NCBI GenBank assembly: GCA_016839765.1
Contig: JAEOTP010000068.1
Location: 27,218 to 91,217 of the forward strand
Direction: 5' to 3'
DNA length: 64,000 nt
From: Promethearchaeota archaeon
Lineage (GTDB): Archaea; Asgardarchaeota; Lokiarchaeia; Sigyniarchaeales; SOKP01
Below the pieces are notes generated by a model. The model was not told the DNA's origin and did not search any database. It was given only the letters and a program-made list of their open reading frames with translations. Position numbers and translations under genes: made by a program. This document shows positions 1 through 10,257 of this stretch, piece after piece; positions within the stretch are counted from its first letter, which is position 1; each line of letters begins with the position of its first letter.

Positions 1-890
1 ATTCCAGGTTTTGGTTTAATACTTCCTAATAATACATATTTTGAAATCTCAGAGAGATATTCATAAACTGATTGTCCTTCCTTTAATTTTCCCTCTTTTT
101 CTAAAAACCGTCTTCTACCCAACATCTTAGCAATAGCAATTCCTGCTCTAATAGATGCTGGTATTTCAATATCTATTTTATTTCTTCTAGTTTCATCGAT
201 TATCGAATAAATCAACTCTAGCTCAGACTCTTCGACAATAAAATACTCAGGTAAATTAATTCTTATAATATCTAATTCAGTAGTTTTATCTGGATAAGTT
301 AATTTAATCCACACTTTAATTCTATCTTTTAAAGCTTCTGAAAGCCGATGTGTTCCAGATAATTCCTCTGGGTTCATCGCAGAAATGAAGAAGAAATCAT
401 CATCTGCTTTGATTCTACCTAAATGGGGAATTCCAATTGAAGCTTCTTCTAAAGGTTCCAAAAGTGTATTTTGTGAATATTCTGTGGCTCGATTGATTTC
501 ATTTGCTAAAAATGTCCCTCCTTCTAGCATAGCACTTAATAAAGGGCCTGGATTAAATGCTTCAAGCACGAAACCTTTTTTTAAAGTTATTGCTGGATCA
601 AAAGAGCCAATAAAATGTGATGGTTTAATTGATTCATCAAGAGTCATCCAGTAAAAGCTTTTATTTTTTTTCTCTTTTACTCTTAAACTCGCGAAGTATC
701 TACATAGAATGGTTTTTCCAACACCTGGAGGACCAACGAGGGCTGGAAATAAACCAGTGGCCTCAGCATCCCTTAATAATTCTAAAGCTTTTCCATATTG
801 ACCAGATAATACAATTTTAATATCTTCTTCAGAAATATCCTTGATAAGATGTTGACTAAATAATTGTTCAAATCTTTCTTTATTTATCAT
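1..890 (-). CDS. MoxR-family AAA ATPase, 3' end outside window (partial)
   Basis: Reverse-strand reading from ATG at 890 gives MINKERFEQLFSQHLIKDISEEDIK...ALVGPPGVGKTILCRYFA...FFFISAMNPEE (Walker A, MoxR-like), open to the window edge; missed by the ORF track because no stop lies inside the window. Confidence 0.85.
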   Translation of the reverse strand, partial: MINKERFEQLFSQHLIKDISEEDIKIVLSGQYGKALELLRDAEATGLFPALVGPPGVGKTILCRYFASLRVKEKKNKSFYWMTLDESIKPSHFIGSFDPAITLKKGFVLEAFNPGPLLSAMLEGGTFLANEINRATEYSQNTLLEPLEEASIGIPHLGRIKADDDFFFISAMNPEELSGTHRLSEALKDRIKVWIKLTYPDKTTELDIIRINLPEYFIVEESELELIYSIIDETRRNKIDIEIPASIRAGIAIAKMLGRRRFLEKEGKLKEGQSVYEYLSEISKYVLLGSIKPKPG

Positions 891-1167
891 ACCAATTTCT
901 CAAATGAATTATAGAGATAAATATCTAATCCTTTATGGGAATATTAAGTTAATGATGATTTAAAACTTTAAAGTTAATAAGTTAAAATGGATTCTAATCC
1001 AGAAACAGAATAAGGTAAAGCTTTTTAAAAATTTTAAATTTCTTTTTTAAATCTTATTTTAAATAATATTTTGTGCCTAATAATATCTGATAATAATCAA
1101 GATTAACAAATATATTGTTTTAAATGATTTAATATTATAGGTAACTAAAAAAGGTTTATAATAAAAT

Positions 1168-2097
1168 TTGCCCGAGAAAAATCATTACCAGAAATCAATA
1201 ATTCGATATTTTGAATCAGAAAATCAATTGGATTTATTCATTTCATCCAAAAGAAATGAAAATAAGAAAAATAAAACTATAGTTGGAACACCTCATCCTT
1301 TCTTAAAATGGGCAGGTGGAAAAAGACAATTAATTTCCCAATTAGATAAATTTATTCCCCTTAACTTTAATAAATATATTGAACCATTTGTGGGGGGAGG
1401 AGCACTATTTTTTTATTTATTGCCAACAAATGCTATTTTAATAGATAATAATCTAGAACTAATCAATTGTTATAGAGTTATAAAAGAAGAGGTCGAGAGT
1501 TTAATATTATCTTTAGAAAAGCATAAATATGAACAAGAATACTATTATAGAATTCGCGCTATGGACCGTAATCCTCAAATATTTATGAATCTAACTGATA
1601 TTGAGAAAGCTTCAAGAACTATATTTCTGAATAAGTCGGGATACAATGGTTTATATAGAGTTAATAGTAAAGGCTTTTTTAATGTACCATTTGGAAGGCA
1701 TAAAAACCCAAATATATGTGATAAAGAAAACTTAAAAGCTGTGCATAAAATTTTAAAAAATATAAAAATTATTCATGGTTCCTTTGAATTATGTCTAAAT
1801 TATGCTGAGAAGGATGATTTTATTTATTTAGATCCACCTTATTATCCTCTTTCAGATACAGCCTTGTTTACTAGTTATACTAAACAGGATTTTGGACAAG
1901 AATCCCAAATAAAACTATATGAAGTCTTTAAAGAGTTGGATAAAAAAGGATGCCAATTGCTATTAAGTAATTCTTACTGTGATTTTATTTTGGATTTATA
2001 TAGAGATTATAGGATTATTACTTTAAAAGCCAAAAGAGCTATTAATTCTATTTCTTCTAAAAGAGGAGAGATAAATGAAGTGTTAATTATGAATTAA
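1168..2097 (+). CDS. Dam-family DNA adenine-N6 methyltransferase
   Basis: Motifs FLKWAGGKRQL, EPFVGGGALFF and DPPY; TTG start likely. Confidence 0.9.
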   Translation: MPEKNHYQKSIIRYFESENQLDLFISSKRNENKKNKTIVGTPHPFLKWAGGKRQLISQLDKFIPLNFNKYIEPFVGGGALFFYLLPTNAILIDNNLELINCYRVIKEEVESLILSLEKHKYEQEYYYRIRAMDRNPQIFMNLTDIEKASRTIFLNKSGYNGLYRVNSKGFFNVPFGRHKNPNICDKENLKAVHKILKNIKIIHGSFELCLNYAEKDDFIYLDPPYYPLSDTALFTSYTKQDFGQESQIKLYEVFKELDKKGCQLLLSNSYCDFILDLYRDYRIITLKAKRAINSISSKRGEINEVLIMN

Positions 2098-2214
2098 AAA
2101 AATATTGTTATGCTCCTTTAATTATTTCCTCGAAATCTTTTTTAATCTATAAATCTATAATTTAAATCGTTGTACTTATTATTATTAAATAATTCTTGAT
2201 TTTGGTGATTAAAA

Positions 2215-4593
2215 ATGCAGTTAAAGCAGACATCTCATCTAAATTATGAGGATAGAATCCTTAAAATGAAAAATAAAGTGGTCACAGCTCCACATGAAGT
2301 ATGTATTGAGAGAGCAAAATTATTCACAGAATCGTATAAAAAAACTAAAGGAGAAAGTCCTGTTATTCGCTTTGCAAAAGCAATGGAAAATTTATTATTG
2401 AATATGACCATAGAAATTTGGGAAGACGAATTAATTGTAGGAAATCAATGTAAAAAGTTTTTTGGAACTCCATTATATCCTGAAATAAATGTGGAGTTTC
2501 TAGAACAGGATGTGGATACTTTTGAAAATCGCCTTGCGCAAAAAATGCATATTTCGGACGAGGAAAAACAAATTTTTAAGGAAGAAATTTTACCTTTTTG
2601 GAAAAGTGAGGAAAGTACTTTAAAAGAGCACTTTTTAGAAAGTTTAGATCCACAAGTGAAAAATATTATGGATTCATTAGTCTTTCTAGTTGAAACAGAA
2701 TTAACTAATGGTATTGGTCATTTTTTCCCAGGTCATGAAAATATTTTAAAACATGGATTAAACGGTTTGATTAAAAAGGCAAAAATCAAGTTGAAAGGAT
2801 TTTCCGTTGATACTCAAAAAGTGTCTTTTTTACAGTCTGTTATTATTGTATGTACTGCAGCCAAATCATTTATTAAAAGATTTTCATCTCTAGCAAAGAA
2901 AATGGCGGAAAAAGAAACAAATTCCGAACGACATAAGAAACTTATAGAAACTTCAGAAATTTGCTTAAATATATCTGAAAATCCTCCAAAAACTTTTAAA
3001 GAAGCACTTCAATTGGTATATTTTAATCATCTTATATGTAGACTGGAAGATGGGGGATATGCTATCAGTATTGGGCGCCTTGACCAATTACTTTATCCAT
3101 TTTTTATGAATGACATAAATATCGGAATTATTACTAAGGAAGAAGTTAAATTTTTAATTGAATGCTTTTTTCTGAAATTAACAACTTTATGGAATTATGT
3201 CTTTTATTTAGCTATTAGTGCAGCAGAAGGACCTCCAATTACCGAGAATGTTACGATTGGGGGTTTAGATCGAAAAGGAAGTGATGCTACTAATGAATTG
3301 TCATATATTATACTAGATGCATATACTCAAATCCAGACAGTTCAACCCACATTTTCGATAAGAATTCATCAAAACACTCCAGGAGATTTCTTAATTAAAA
3401 TTGCAAAATCCGTTAAATCAGGCACAAGTATAGCTTTATTTAATGATGATTTAATGATAAGAGGTCTTATAAATCGTGGTTTTACCCTCGAAGATGCACG
3501 AGAGTATGCACCAATTGGATGTGTAGAACCTCAACATCCAAGTAAATCATTTGGTTCAACAAATGCATGCCAACTTAATATTGTTAAATGTTTAGAATTA
3601 GCCTTAACAAATGGAAGCGATATTTTCATCAGAAGAGAAATTGGAATAAAGAGTGATAAAAAAATTAAATCTTACCAAGATCTCTGGGATTCTTTTTTAG
3701 AACAGATGAGATTTTTTATAAAAAATATGGTCTTAACAATGGATACACTCGATAGGACTATTGCTAAATTCAATCCGCAACCCTATTTATCTTCTACTAT
3801 TGATAATTGTATCGAAAAGGGCTTAGATGTAACTCAGGGTGGTGCGATATATAATTTTACAGGACCCCAGTTAATTGGTTTGGCAACAGTTGCAGATAGC
3901 TTAGCAGTAATTAAAAAATTTGTTTTTGAGGATAAAATAATTTCATTCGAGGAAATGGTACAAATACTTATGAAGAATTTTAGAGGAATTTACCAAGGAA
4001 AAAAGGGTTCTGAGTGGAGGGAACTCTTTATAAACAAAGTTCCGAAATTTGGGAATGATAATGATTATGTAGATCAAATTGCTGTAGATATTGTCAAAGA
4101 ATACTGTAATGAAATTTCAAAATATAATAATTATCGTGGTGGTAGCTTTAATCCAGGGGTATATTCCACTTCTTTTCATTTAACATTTGGATCTTTTACA
4201 GGTGCATCAGCTGATGGACGAAAGTCTAGAGATCCACTCTCAAACGGTGTGGGACCTACTCATGGAAGAGATAAAAATGGTCCAACCGCAATTCTCAATT
4301 CAGTAAAAAAATTAGATACTGAATTAATAACTAATGGTACTTCTTTAATATTAGATTTTCATCCAAATACTATTAAAGAAGATATCTTTGTACCATTGAT
4401 CAAATCATATTTTGAACCTAATGGGGGATATCACATACAATTTAATGTTATTCGCAAAGATACATTATGTAAGGCGCAGCAAAACCCTGATGATTATCGT
4501 GGTTTAGTTGTAAGAATTGCTGGATATTCAGTCTTATTTACAGAGCTCTCAAAACCCGCACAGGATGATATAATCGCAAGAACCCAATATTAA
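2215..4593 (+). CDS. Glycyl radical enzyme (pyruvate formate-lyase / glycerol- or choline-lyase-like family)
   Basis: Active-site YAPIGCVEPQ and C-terminal glycyl radical motif RIAGYSVLFTELSKPAQDDIIARTQY. Confidence 0.92.
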   Translation: MQLKQTSHLNYEDRILKMKNKVVTAPHEVCIERAKLFTESYKKTKGESPVIRFAKAMENLLLNMTIEIWEDELIVGNQCKKFFGTPLYPEINVEFLEQDVDTFENRLAQKMHISDEEKQIFKEEILPFWKSEESTLKEHFLESLDPQVKNIMDSLVFLVETELTNGIGHFFPGHENILKHGLNGLIKKAKIKLKGFSVDTQKVSFLQSVIIVCTAAKSFIKRFSSLAKKMAEKETNSERHKKLIETSEICLNISENPPKTFKEALQLVYFNHLICRLEDGGYAISIGRLDQLLYPFFMNDINIGIITKEEVKFLIECFFLKLTTLWNYVFYLAISAAEGPPITENVTIGGLDRKGSDATNELSYIILDAYTQIQTVQPTFSIRIHQNTPGDFLIKIAKSVKSGTSIALFNDDLMIRGLINRGFTLEDAREYAPIGCVEPQHPSKSFGSTNACQLNIVKCLELALTNGSDIFIRREIGIKSDKKIKSYQDLWDSFLEQMRFFIKNMVLTMDTLDRTIAKFNPQPYLSSTIDNCIEKGLDVTQGGAIYNFTGPQLIGLATVADSLAVIKKFVFEDKIISFEEMVQILMKNFRGIYQGKKGSEWRELFINKVPKFGNDNDYVDQIAVDIVKEYCNEISKYNNYRGGSFNPGVYSTSFHLTFGSFTGASADGRKSRDPLSNGVGPTHGRDKNGPTAILNSVKKLDTELITNGTSLILDFHPNTIKEDIFVPLIKSYFEPNGGYHIQFNVIRKDTLCKAQQNPDDYRGLVVRIAGYSVLFTELSKPAQDDIIARTQY

Positions 4594-4702
4594 TCTTTTT
4601 TAATTTCGATTATCTCGTTAATTACTATATTAGCATATGTTTAAAAATGAAAAAAAATATTAGAGATACTTGTTTTAATTAAATAACAAAATTATTAAAA
4701 AA

Positions 4703-4802
4703 GGGCCTGTAGATTAGTCGCAGATCACTTGTAGTTTGGTTCAAATTACGGATAAATTGATTCGCATTCAAGAGGCCGCGGGTTCAATTCCCGCCAGGTC
4801 CA
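4703..4802 (+). tRNA. tRNA-Ala(CGC) with ~28-nt intron in the anticodon stem (approx. 4732-4759)
   Basis: Acceptor GGGCCTG/CAGGTCC with G3-U70 wobble (Ala identity), D-stem GATT/GATC, T-arm GCGGG-TTCAATT-CCCGC, anticodon loop TTCGCAT after removing TAGTTTGGTTCAAATTACGGATAAATTG; mature length 72 nt. Confidence 0.85.
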
Positions 4803-4888
4803 CTTATCATTAAAAAAATAAGTATATAATTCTATATTCGTCCAGAACAACAATCTTAAATTAAAAATTACATTAAAATTGACTTAAG

Positions 4889-7636
4889 ATGATTGATTTT
4901 AACAATTTACCACGAGTACATGATCCACAGAAAATTGAAAAGGGTATTTATGAATGGTGGGAATCACAAGGATATTTTCGCCCTGAAAAACAACGGGAAT
5001 TAAATTTAGTAGAAAAAGACGGACCCCGTTTTTGTATTACACTTCCTCCTCCTAATGTAACTGGTGTACTTCATCTAGGTCATGCGATAGTCCTTACTCT
5101 TGAAGATCTGATGACGCGTTATGAACGTATGAAACAAAAAGAAACCTTATTTCTTCCAGGAACTGACCATGCAGGTATAGCAACTCAAAATGTTGTAGAA
5201 CGGGAATTAGCTAAACAAGGGGTTTACAGAAAAGAAATTGGCCGAAAAAAATTTTTAGAAGAAGTGTGGAATTGGATAAATAGAAACCAGAGTATAATTT
5301 TAGGTCAATCCAAAAGTATGGGGGTCTCATGTGATTGGAATCGTAATAGATTTACTTTGGATGAGAAGTATTATAAATCTGTAATAACTGCCTTTAAAAT
5401 TCTTTATGATAGAGGATTAATTTATAGAGGAAAATATTTGGTTAATTGGTGTCCTGGAAAGTGTGAGTCTGCAATTTCTAATCTAGAAGCAGAAGCCGAG
5501 GAACATGAAAGTCATTTATGGTATTTAAAATATCCAATTATAACGGATGAATGGAAGGGACCAAAAGCAGAGTGGGCATCTGGTAAATGGGCAGAAGGTG
5601 TAACAGAATTTATAATATTGGCAACAACTAGACCAGAAACATTATTAGGCGATACTGGAGTTGCAATCGCACCAAGGCATCCATATTACTCTAAATATGG
5701 AGGTAAAAAGGCCGTTTTACCAGTACTTGGTCGTGAAATCCCAATATTTGAGGATTCATATGTAGATCCAGAATTTGGAACTGGTGCTTTAAAAATCACT
5801 CCAGCTCATGATCCAAATGATTATGAAATTGGAATTAAGCTTGGTTTAGAAGCTATCACGGTAATAGATAAAACTGGTAAGATGGTTCCAAAATACTCAG
5901 GTAAATATGCTAATATGGATCGGTTTGAGTGTAGAGATGAAATTGTTAAAGATTTAGAAAAAGAAGGTCTAATAGAAAAAATTGAACCTTATACACATAT
6001 AATCGCCCATTGTCAAAGATGTAATGCAATAATTGAACCGAGAATTTCTACTCAATGGTTTATTAGAACTCGAACTATAGCAAGAGAAGCAATGGATATT
6101 GTAAGAAGTGGGTTAACAAGGATGATACCAGAAAGAGAAGAATTGCGGTTCTATCAGTGGATGGAAAAAATAGAAGATTGGTGTATCAGTCGTCAATTAT
6201 GGTGGGGTCATCAAATTCCAGTATGGTATTGTTCAAATGGCCATCAAATTTGTGAACCTGAAAAACCTAAACAATGTCCTACATGTAATGATAAAAAATT
6301 AAAGCAAGATGAGGACGTTTTAGATACTTGGTTCTCTTCTGGATTATGGCCATTTGCTACTTTAGGTTGGCCAGATCTAGAAAGTGAGGATTTCAAAAGA
6401 TATTATCCCAATGATATGCGAGAAACTGGATATGATATTCTTTTCTTTTGGGTAGCTCGGGAAATGATGTTAGGATTAGAATTGACAAAACAATCACCAT
6501 ACCAAATGGTTTATTTTCATGGAATTATTCGCAATGAACAGGGTAAAAAAATTAGTAAATCAATGGAAAATATCAAGGAATATGATCCTTTAAAAATTAT
6601 TGAAAAATATGGTGCAGATCCACTAAGATTCACATTTATAGCCAACATGATACCCGGTAGAGACTTAAATTTGGGGGAGGGCCTTCTTAAAGCTTCAAAA
6701 AATTTTTGTAATAAGATTTGGCAATCAACTAATTATATTTTAGGTAATTTGGATAAAGCATCTGAAATAGAAAGATTTACAGCCTCATACCCTATAGAAA
6801 AGCTTAAGACTGGAGACCATTGGATTCTTTCACGATTAAATCAAATGGTAAAAAAGATAAATAATTACTATGAGGAATATGATTATTTAAACGCATCTAG
6901 AGAAATACGATCATTTTTTTGGGATGAGTTTTGTGATTGGTATATTGAAATTTCTAAAATTCGAATTTATGATGAAAACGAGCGGAATAAAAATACACCT
7001 ATATCAATTTTAATTCATGTTTTAGAAATATCACTTCGACTCCTCCATCCCATCATCCCTTTTTTAACAGAAGCTTTATGGCAAAAACTACCTAATATAG
7101 TAAAAGATGGTCCTGCTTTAATAGTAGCAAAATGGCCTGAGCCTAATGAATCATTAATCAATGACATGTTTGATGAAAATTTTAATTTAATCATAACATT
7201 AATTCATGAGATTCGACGTGTAAGAAAGGAGTTTAATGTAAAACCTGGTTTGAAAATACCCTTAATTATACAAACTGGAGACAAACGAGAATTGGTTGAA
7301 AATAATGCTTTAGAAATTATCACTCTATCTCATATAGATAAAAATCAATTTAAACTTGATGAAGCTGAGGTACCTAAACATTCTGCTCAAATTATCCTTC
7401 AAGGTATCATAAGTTACCTTCCCTTAGAGGAAGTAATTGATTTAAAAATAGAAACAGAGCGAATTTCAAAACAACTCAAATCAATCGAGGAAAAAATACA
7501 AAAAAGTGAAAAAAAATTGAGTGGTCCTTTTACTAAGCGTGCAAATCCAGAAATAGTTCAAATCGAACGAGAAAATCTAGATGAATTAAAAGAAAGGAAG
7601 AAGATACTTGAAGATCAGCTTGAAATATTACGTTAA
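4889..7636 (+). CDS. valS: Valyl-tRNA synthetase
   Basis: Class I signatures PPPNVTGVLHLGHA and KISKS; 915 aa; C-terminal coiled coil. Confidence 0.97.
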   Translation: MIDFNNLPRVHDPQKIEKGIYEWWESQGYFRPEKQRELNLVEKDGPRFCITLPPPNVTGVLHLGHAIVLTLEDLMTRYERMKQKETLFLPGTDHAGIATQNVVERELAKQGVYRKEIGRKKFLEEVWNWINRNQSIILGQSKSMGVSCDWNRNRFTLDEKYYKSVITAFKILYDRGLIYRGKYLVNWCPGKCESAISNLEAEAEEHESHLWYLKYPIITDEWKGPKAEWASGKWAEGVTEFIILATTRPETLLGDTGVAIAPRHPYYSKYGGKKAVLPVLGREIPIFEDSYVDPEFGTGALKITPAHDPNDYEIGIKLGLEAITVIDKTGKMVPKYSGKYANMDRFECRDEIVKDLEKEGLIEKIEPYTHIIAHCQRCNAIIEPRISTQWFIRTRTIAREAMDIVRSGLTRMIPEREELRFYQWMEKIEDWCISRQLWWGHQIPVWYCSNGHQICEPEKPKQCPTCNDKKLKQDEDVLDTWFSSGLWPFATLGWPDLESEDFKRYYPNDMRETGYDILFFWVAREMMLGLELTKQSPYQMVYFHGIIRNEQGKKISKSMENIKEYDPLKIIEKYGADPLRFTFIANMIPGRDLNLGEGLLKASKNFCNKIWQSTNYILGNLDKASEIERFTASYPIEKLKTGDHWILSRLNQMVKKINNYYEEYDYLNASREIRSFFWDEFCDWYIEISKIRIYDENERNKNTPISILIHVLEISLRLLHPIIPFLTEALWQKLPNIVKDGPALIVAKWPEPNESLINDMFDENFNLIITLIHEIRRVRKEFNVKPGLKIPLIIQTGDKRELVENNALEIITLSHIDKNQFKLDEAEVPKHSAQIILQGIISYLPLEEVIDLKIETERISKQLKSIEEKIQKSEKKLSGPFTKRANPEIVQIERENLDELKERKKILEDQLEILR

Positions 7637-7713
7637 AAAAAGATATTCTAACAAAAAATTGTTAACTTCTCTATTTTAATATTTATACTTATAAGAGATT
7701 ACAAATTTACCTT

Positions 7714-8457
7714 TTGATAAAACGAGATTTAATGAAGAATGGAAAATTAGTAGTTGTAATTCCAGCGTATAATGAAGAAAATACTATCCTTAAAGTAATT
7801 AATAATATTCCATCAATTGTAAATCTAAAGCAAGAAGTAATCGTAATTGATGATGGAAGCACTGATAAAACATTTAAACTGGTAAAAAGTACAGGTGTAA
7901 CAATAATTTCTAACATGAAAAATTTAGGATTAGGATATACTTTCAAATGCGGTTTAATAAATTCATTAAAAAATGGAGCAGACATCATTGTAATTTTAGA
8001 TGGTGATGGACAATACAATCCAAAAAACTTAGAATCCCTGATATTTCCAATATTAAATAACCAGGTGGATATAGTAATTGGAAATCGTTTTTTATATGAA
8101 ACTTCATATGAACTCAATTTTATAAAGAAATTAGGAAATAGATTATTATCTATATTTTTATCTAAAATATTATTAAAACTTGATCAAGTTTATGATATAC
8201 AATCATCATATAGGGCATTTAATGGAAAAATTGCAAAATTTCTTGTAAGAAATCTAAAAGGACATTATAATTATGCGCAAGAAATGTTTATTCTATGCTG
8301 TCTATATGGTTTCAAAATAAAGCAGATCCCTGTTGAATGTTATAAAAGAACTTCTGGTAAATCAAGACTAATTAAAAATCCTATTATTTACTTATTTAAG
8401 ATCCTTTGGGTGATTTTTAAGACATATTTAAAAATTAAAATTAAATTATTAAAATAA
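7714..8457 (+). CDS. Family 2 glycosyltransferase (dolichol-phosphate sugar transferase-like)
   Basis: VVVIPAYNEENTI...VIVIDDGSTDKT...ILDGDGQ; true start may be ATG at 7735. Confidence 0.9.
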   Translation: MIKRDLMKNGKLVVVIPAYNEENTILKVINNIPSIVNLKQEVIVIDDGSTDKTFKLVKSTGVTIISNMKNLGLGYTFKCGLINSLKNGADIIVILDGDGQYNPKNLESLIFPILNNQVDIVIGNRFLYETSYELNFIKKLGNRLLSIFLSKILLKLDQVYDIQSSYRAFNGKIAKFLVRNLKGHYNYAQEMFILCCLYGFKIKQIPVECYKRTSGKSRLIKNPIIYLFKILWVIFKTYLKIKIKLLK

Positions 8458-8464
8458 GACTATC

Positions 8465-9199
8465 CTAGGGTTGTTCTTTATCGATTCCTAGTTGTGTAAT
8501 CATCATTCTTTTAAGTTCTTCCTTATTTTTAGGCAGGCCAAACATATCAGCATATTTATCAGTCGTTGTTAATTCATGAGTTCTTCCTTTTTTCACAGCA
8601 GATATGAGGTCGTTATCTAAAAGATATTTAATATGCTCATAAGCACCACTTCCCCTTATTTTTACGACAGTTGATTTTAAAATTGGTTGTTTTAATGCAA
8701 TTACGGTTAAGGTTCTTAAATTAGCTTCTGAAATACCACCTCCTTTTGCAAATTTTGAAACGCGCTCTGTGTATTCTGGTCTTAATTGCATTTGAAACCT
8801 TTCGCCAACCTGGGCAATTATAAGTGCACTTGAGCGTTCTAAATAGTCAAAGGCTAGTTGGTTGACCAATTTCTCGACTTCTTTTTTTGGAAGCTCTAAT
8901 TTAGTGGATAATTCTTCAATGTCTAATGGTCTTCCTGAAGCATAAAGTGCTCCTTCAATTAAATTTCTATTTAGTTCCGTTAATTCAATTTGTATAGCAA
9001 ATTCTGATTCTTGAGAGCTATTTTCTTGTTCTAATCCAGATCCAACTCCTATTCCGTTTAATTTTTCATTTGTTAAAGATATTGTTTGATCTTCTTCATC
9101 ATTTTCATCATTTGTCTGCGATCCATCGTTAGATTTCTCTTCCTCATTATTTATTTGATTATTACCCACAAATTTATAATTATCATCATTATCTTTCAT
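8465..9199 (-). CDS. scpB: Segregation and condensation protein B-like, with acidic low-complexity N-terminus
   Basis: Winged-helix region NLIEGALYASGRPLDIEELSTKL...LRTLTVIALKQPILKSTVVKIRGSGAYEHIKYLLDNDLI; operonic with scpA and smc. Confidence 0.88.
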   Translation of the reverse strand: MKDNDDNYKFVGNNQINNEEEKSNDGSQTNDENDEEDQTISLTNEKLNGIGVGSGLEQENSSQESEFAIQIELTELNRNLIEGALYASGRPLDIEELSTKLELPKKEVEKLVNQLAFDYLERSSALIIAQVGERFQMQLRPEYTERVSKFAKGGGISEANLRTLTVIALKQPILKSTVVKIRGSGAYEHIKYLLDNDLISAVKKGRTHELTTTDKYADMFGLPKNKEELKRMMITQLGIDKEQP

Positions 9200-9225
9200 A
9201 AAATTTCTCCTAATAGTGTAAATTA

Positions 9226-10242
9226 TTATTTCTTTAGGGTAATCACAAAATCCTTAAAATCTTCATCTTGAGATAAAGTTAGCCTACTATTATTAGATAA
9301 AAACATTAATGCTAAGAACATTCTTACAAACGCAAACTTTTTATCTATATCATTTTCTTCTTCATTTTTAATTATTTCAGTTATATCGAAAAAACTCGTT
9401 TCCTTATTATCAAATTCTGTTTTTGCCTTTATTCTATTATACCAAGAATCGTGTAATTCTTCTATACTTTGTTCTCTACCACTAATATGTTTTAATAACT
9501 CTTTTGGTAATCTGGCGTTTGATTTCATATGTATTCTTTGTTCCTTTAATTCATCTCTACGTAATCGTCGCCTTCTTAGCTTTTCTTTATTTTGCATTGT
9601 TTCTATAATTGCTGATCGCATTGCTTCAAACAATTCTTCCTTAGTAGATACTAGTAATTTTGGTTGAATGGGTTGAGGTAAGGTTTTAGGAATTGATCTC
9701 CCATGTCTTTGTCTGAATTTTTCAAGTTCTTCTTTTTTTTGAATTATTTCTTCTTCCTTTATAATACTCGATATTTTATAATGATGTAAATAAGCAGAAT
9801 TTTTTAGGGCAATTCCAGAAATTTTATAATTGATCAATTCTTCGTGAAGCATATTGCTAAAGAATTTATCAACTAGGGAAGCTAAATCATAAAAAGCTAT
9901 ATCTGAATCTTTTGCTAATTCAAAATCTAGTAAGCTAGAAAAAGGAGGTTTTTGCCAAAATTTTAACTCCAGTCTTTCTTTTTGTAATAGAGCAGGATCT
10001 TCTTCTTCGCCCGCTATTAATTCTTCTTCTAAAACCTCATCTAACTCATCTTCCTTGGTTCTATCTATAAATTCAGGATGGGATACTACATCATTCAGTA
10101 ATTTTATTATATCATTCTTTTTAGATTTAGAGGGGATAGTTATATTATTCTGTGTAGCAAAATCTCTTAACTCTTTTACAGTCCAATCTTTAAAATTATA
10201 TCCCTCCTTTATGCCATTTTCTTTCGAAATTTCTAGCACCAC
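9226..10242 (-). CDS. scpA: Segregation and condensation protein A-like kleisin with N-terminal SAP-like domain
   Basis: N-terminal FKDWTVKELRDFATQNNITIPSKSKKNDIIKLL resembles SAP; C-terminal winged-helix region FAFVRMFLALMFLSNNSRLTLSQDEDFKDFVI; position between smc and scpB. Confidence 0.8.
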   Translation of the reverse strand: MVLEISKENGIKEGYNFKDWTVKELRDFATQNNITIPSKSKKNDIIKLLNDVVSHPEFIDRTKEDELDEVLEEELIAGEEEDPALLQKERLELKFWQKPPFSSLLDFELAKDSDIAFYDLASLVDKFFSNMLHEELINYKISGIALKNSAYLHHYKISSIIKEEEIIQKKEELEKFRQRHGRSIPKTLPQPIQPKLLVSTKEELFEAMRSAIIETMQNKEKLRRRRLRRDELKEQRIHMKSNARLPKELLKHISGREQSIEELHDSWYNRIKAKTEFDNKETSFFDITEIIKNEEENDIDKKFAFVRMFLALMFLSNNSRLTLSQDEDFKDFVITLKK

Positions 10243-10257
10243 ATTTTTTTGATAAAT

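Noticed and set aside
385-820. Plus-strand ORFs at 385-654 and 629-820
   Set aside because: Antisense to the MoxR ATPase reading frame on the minus strand.
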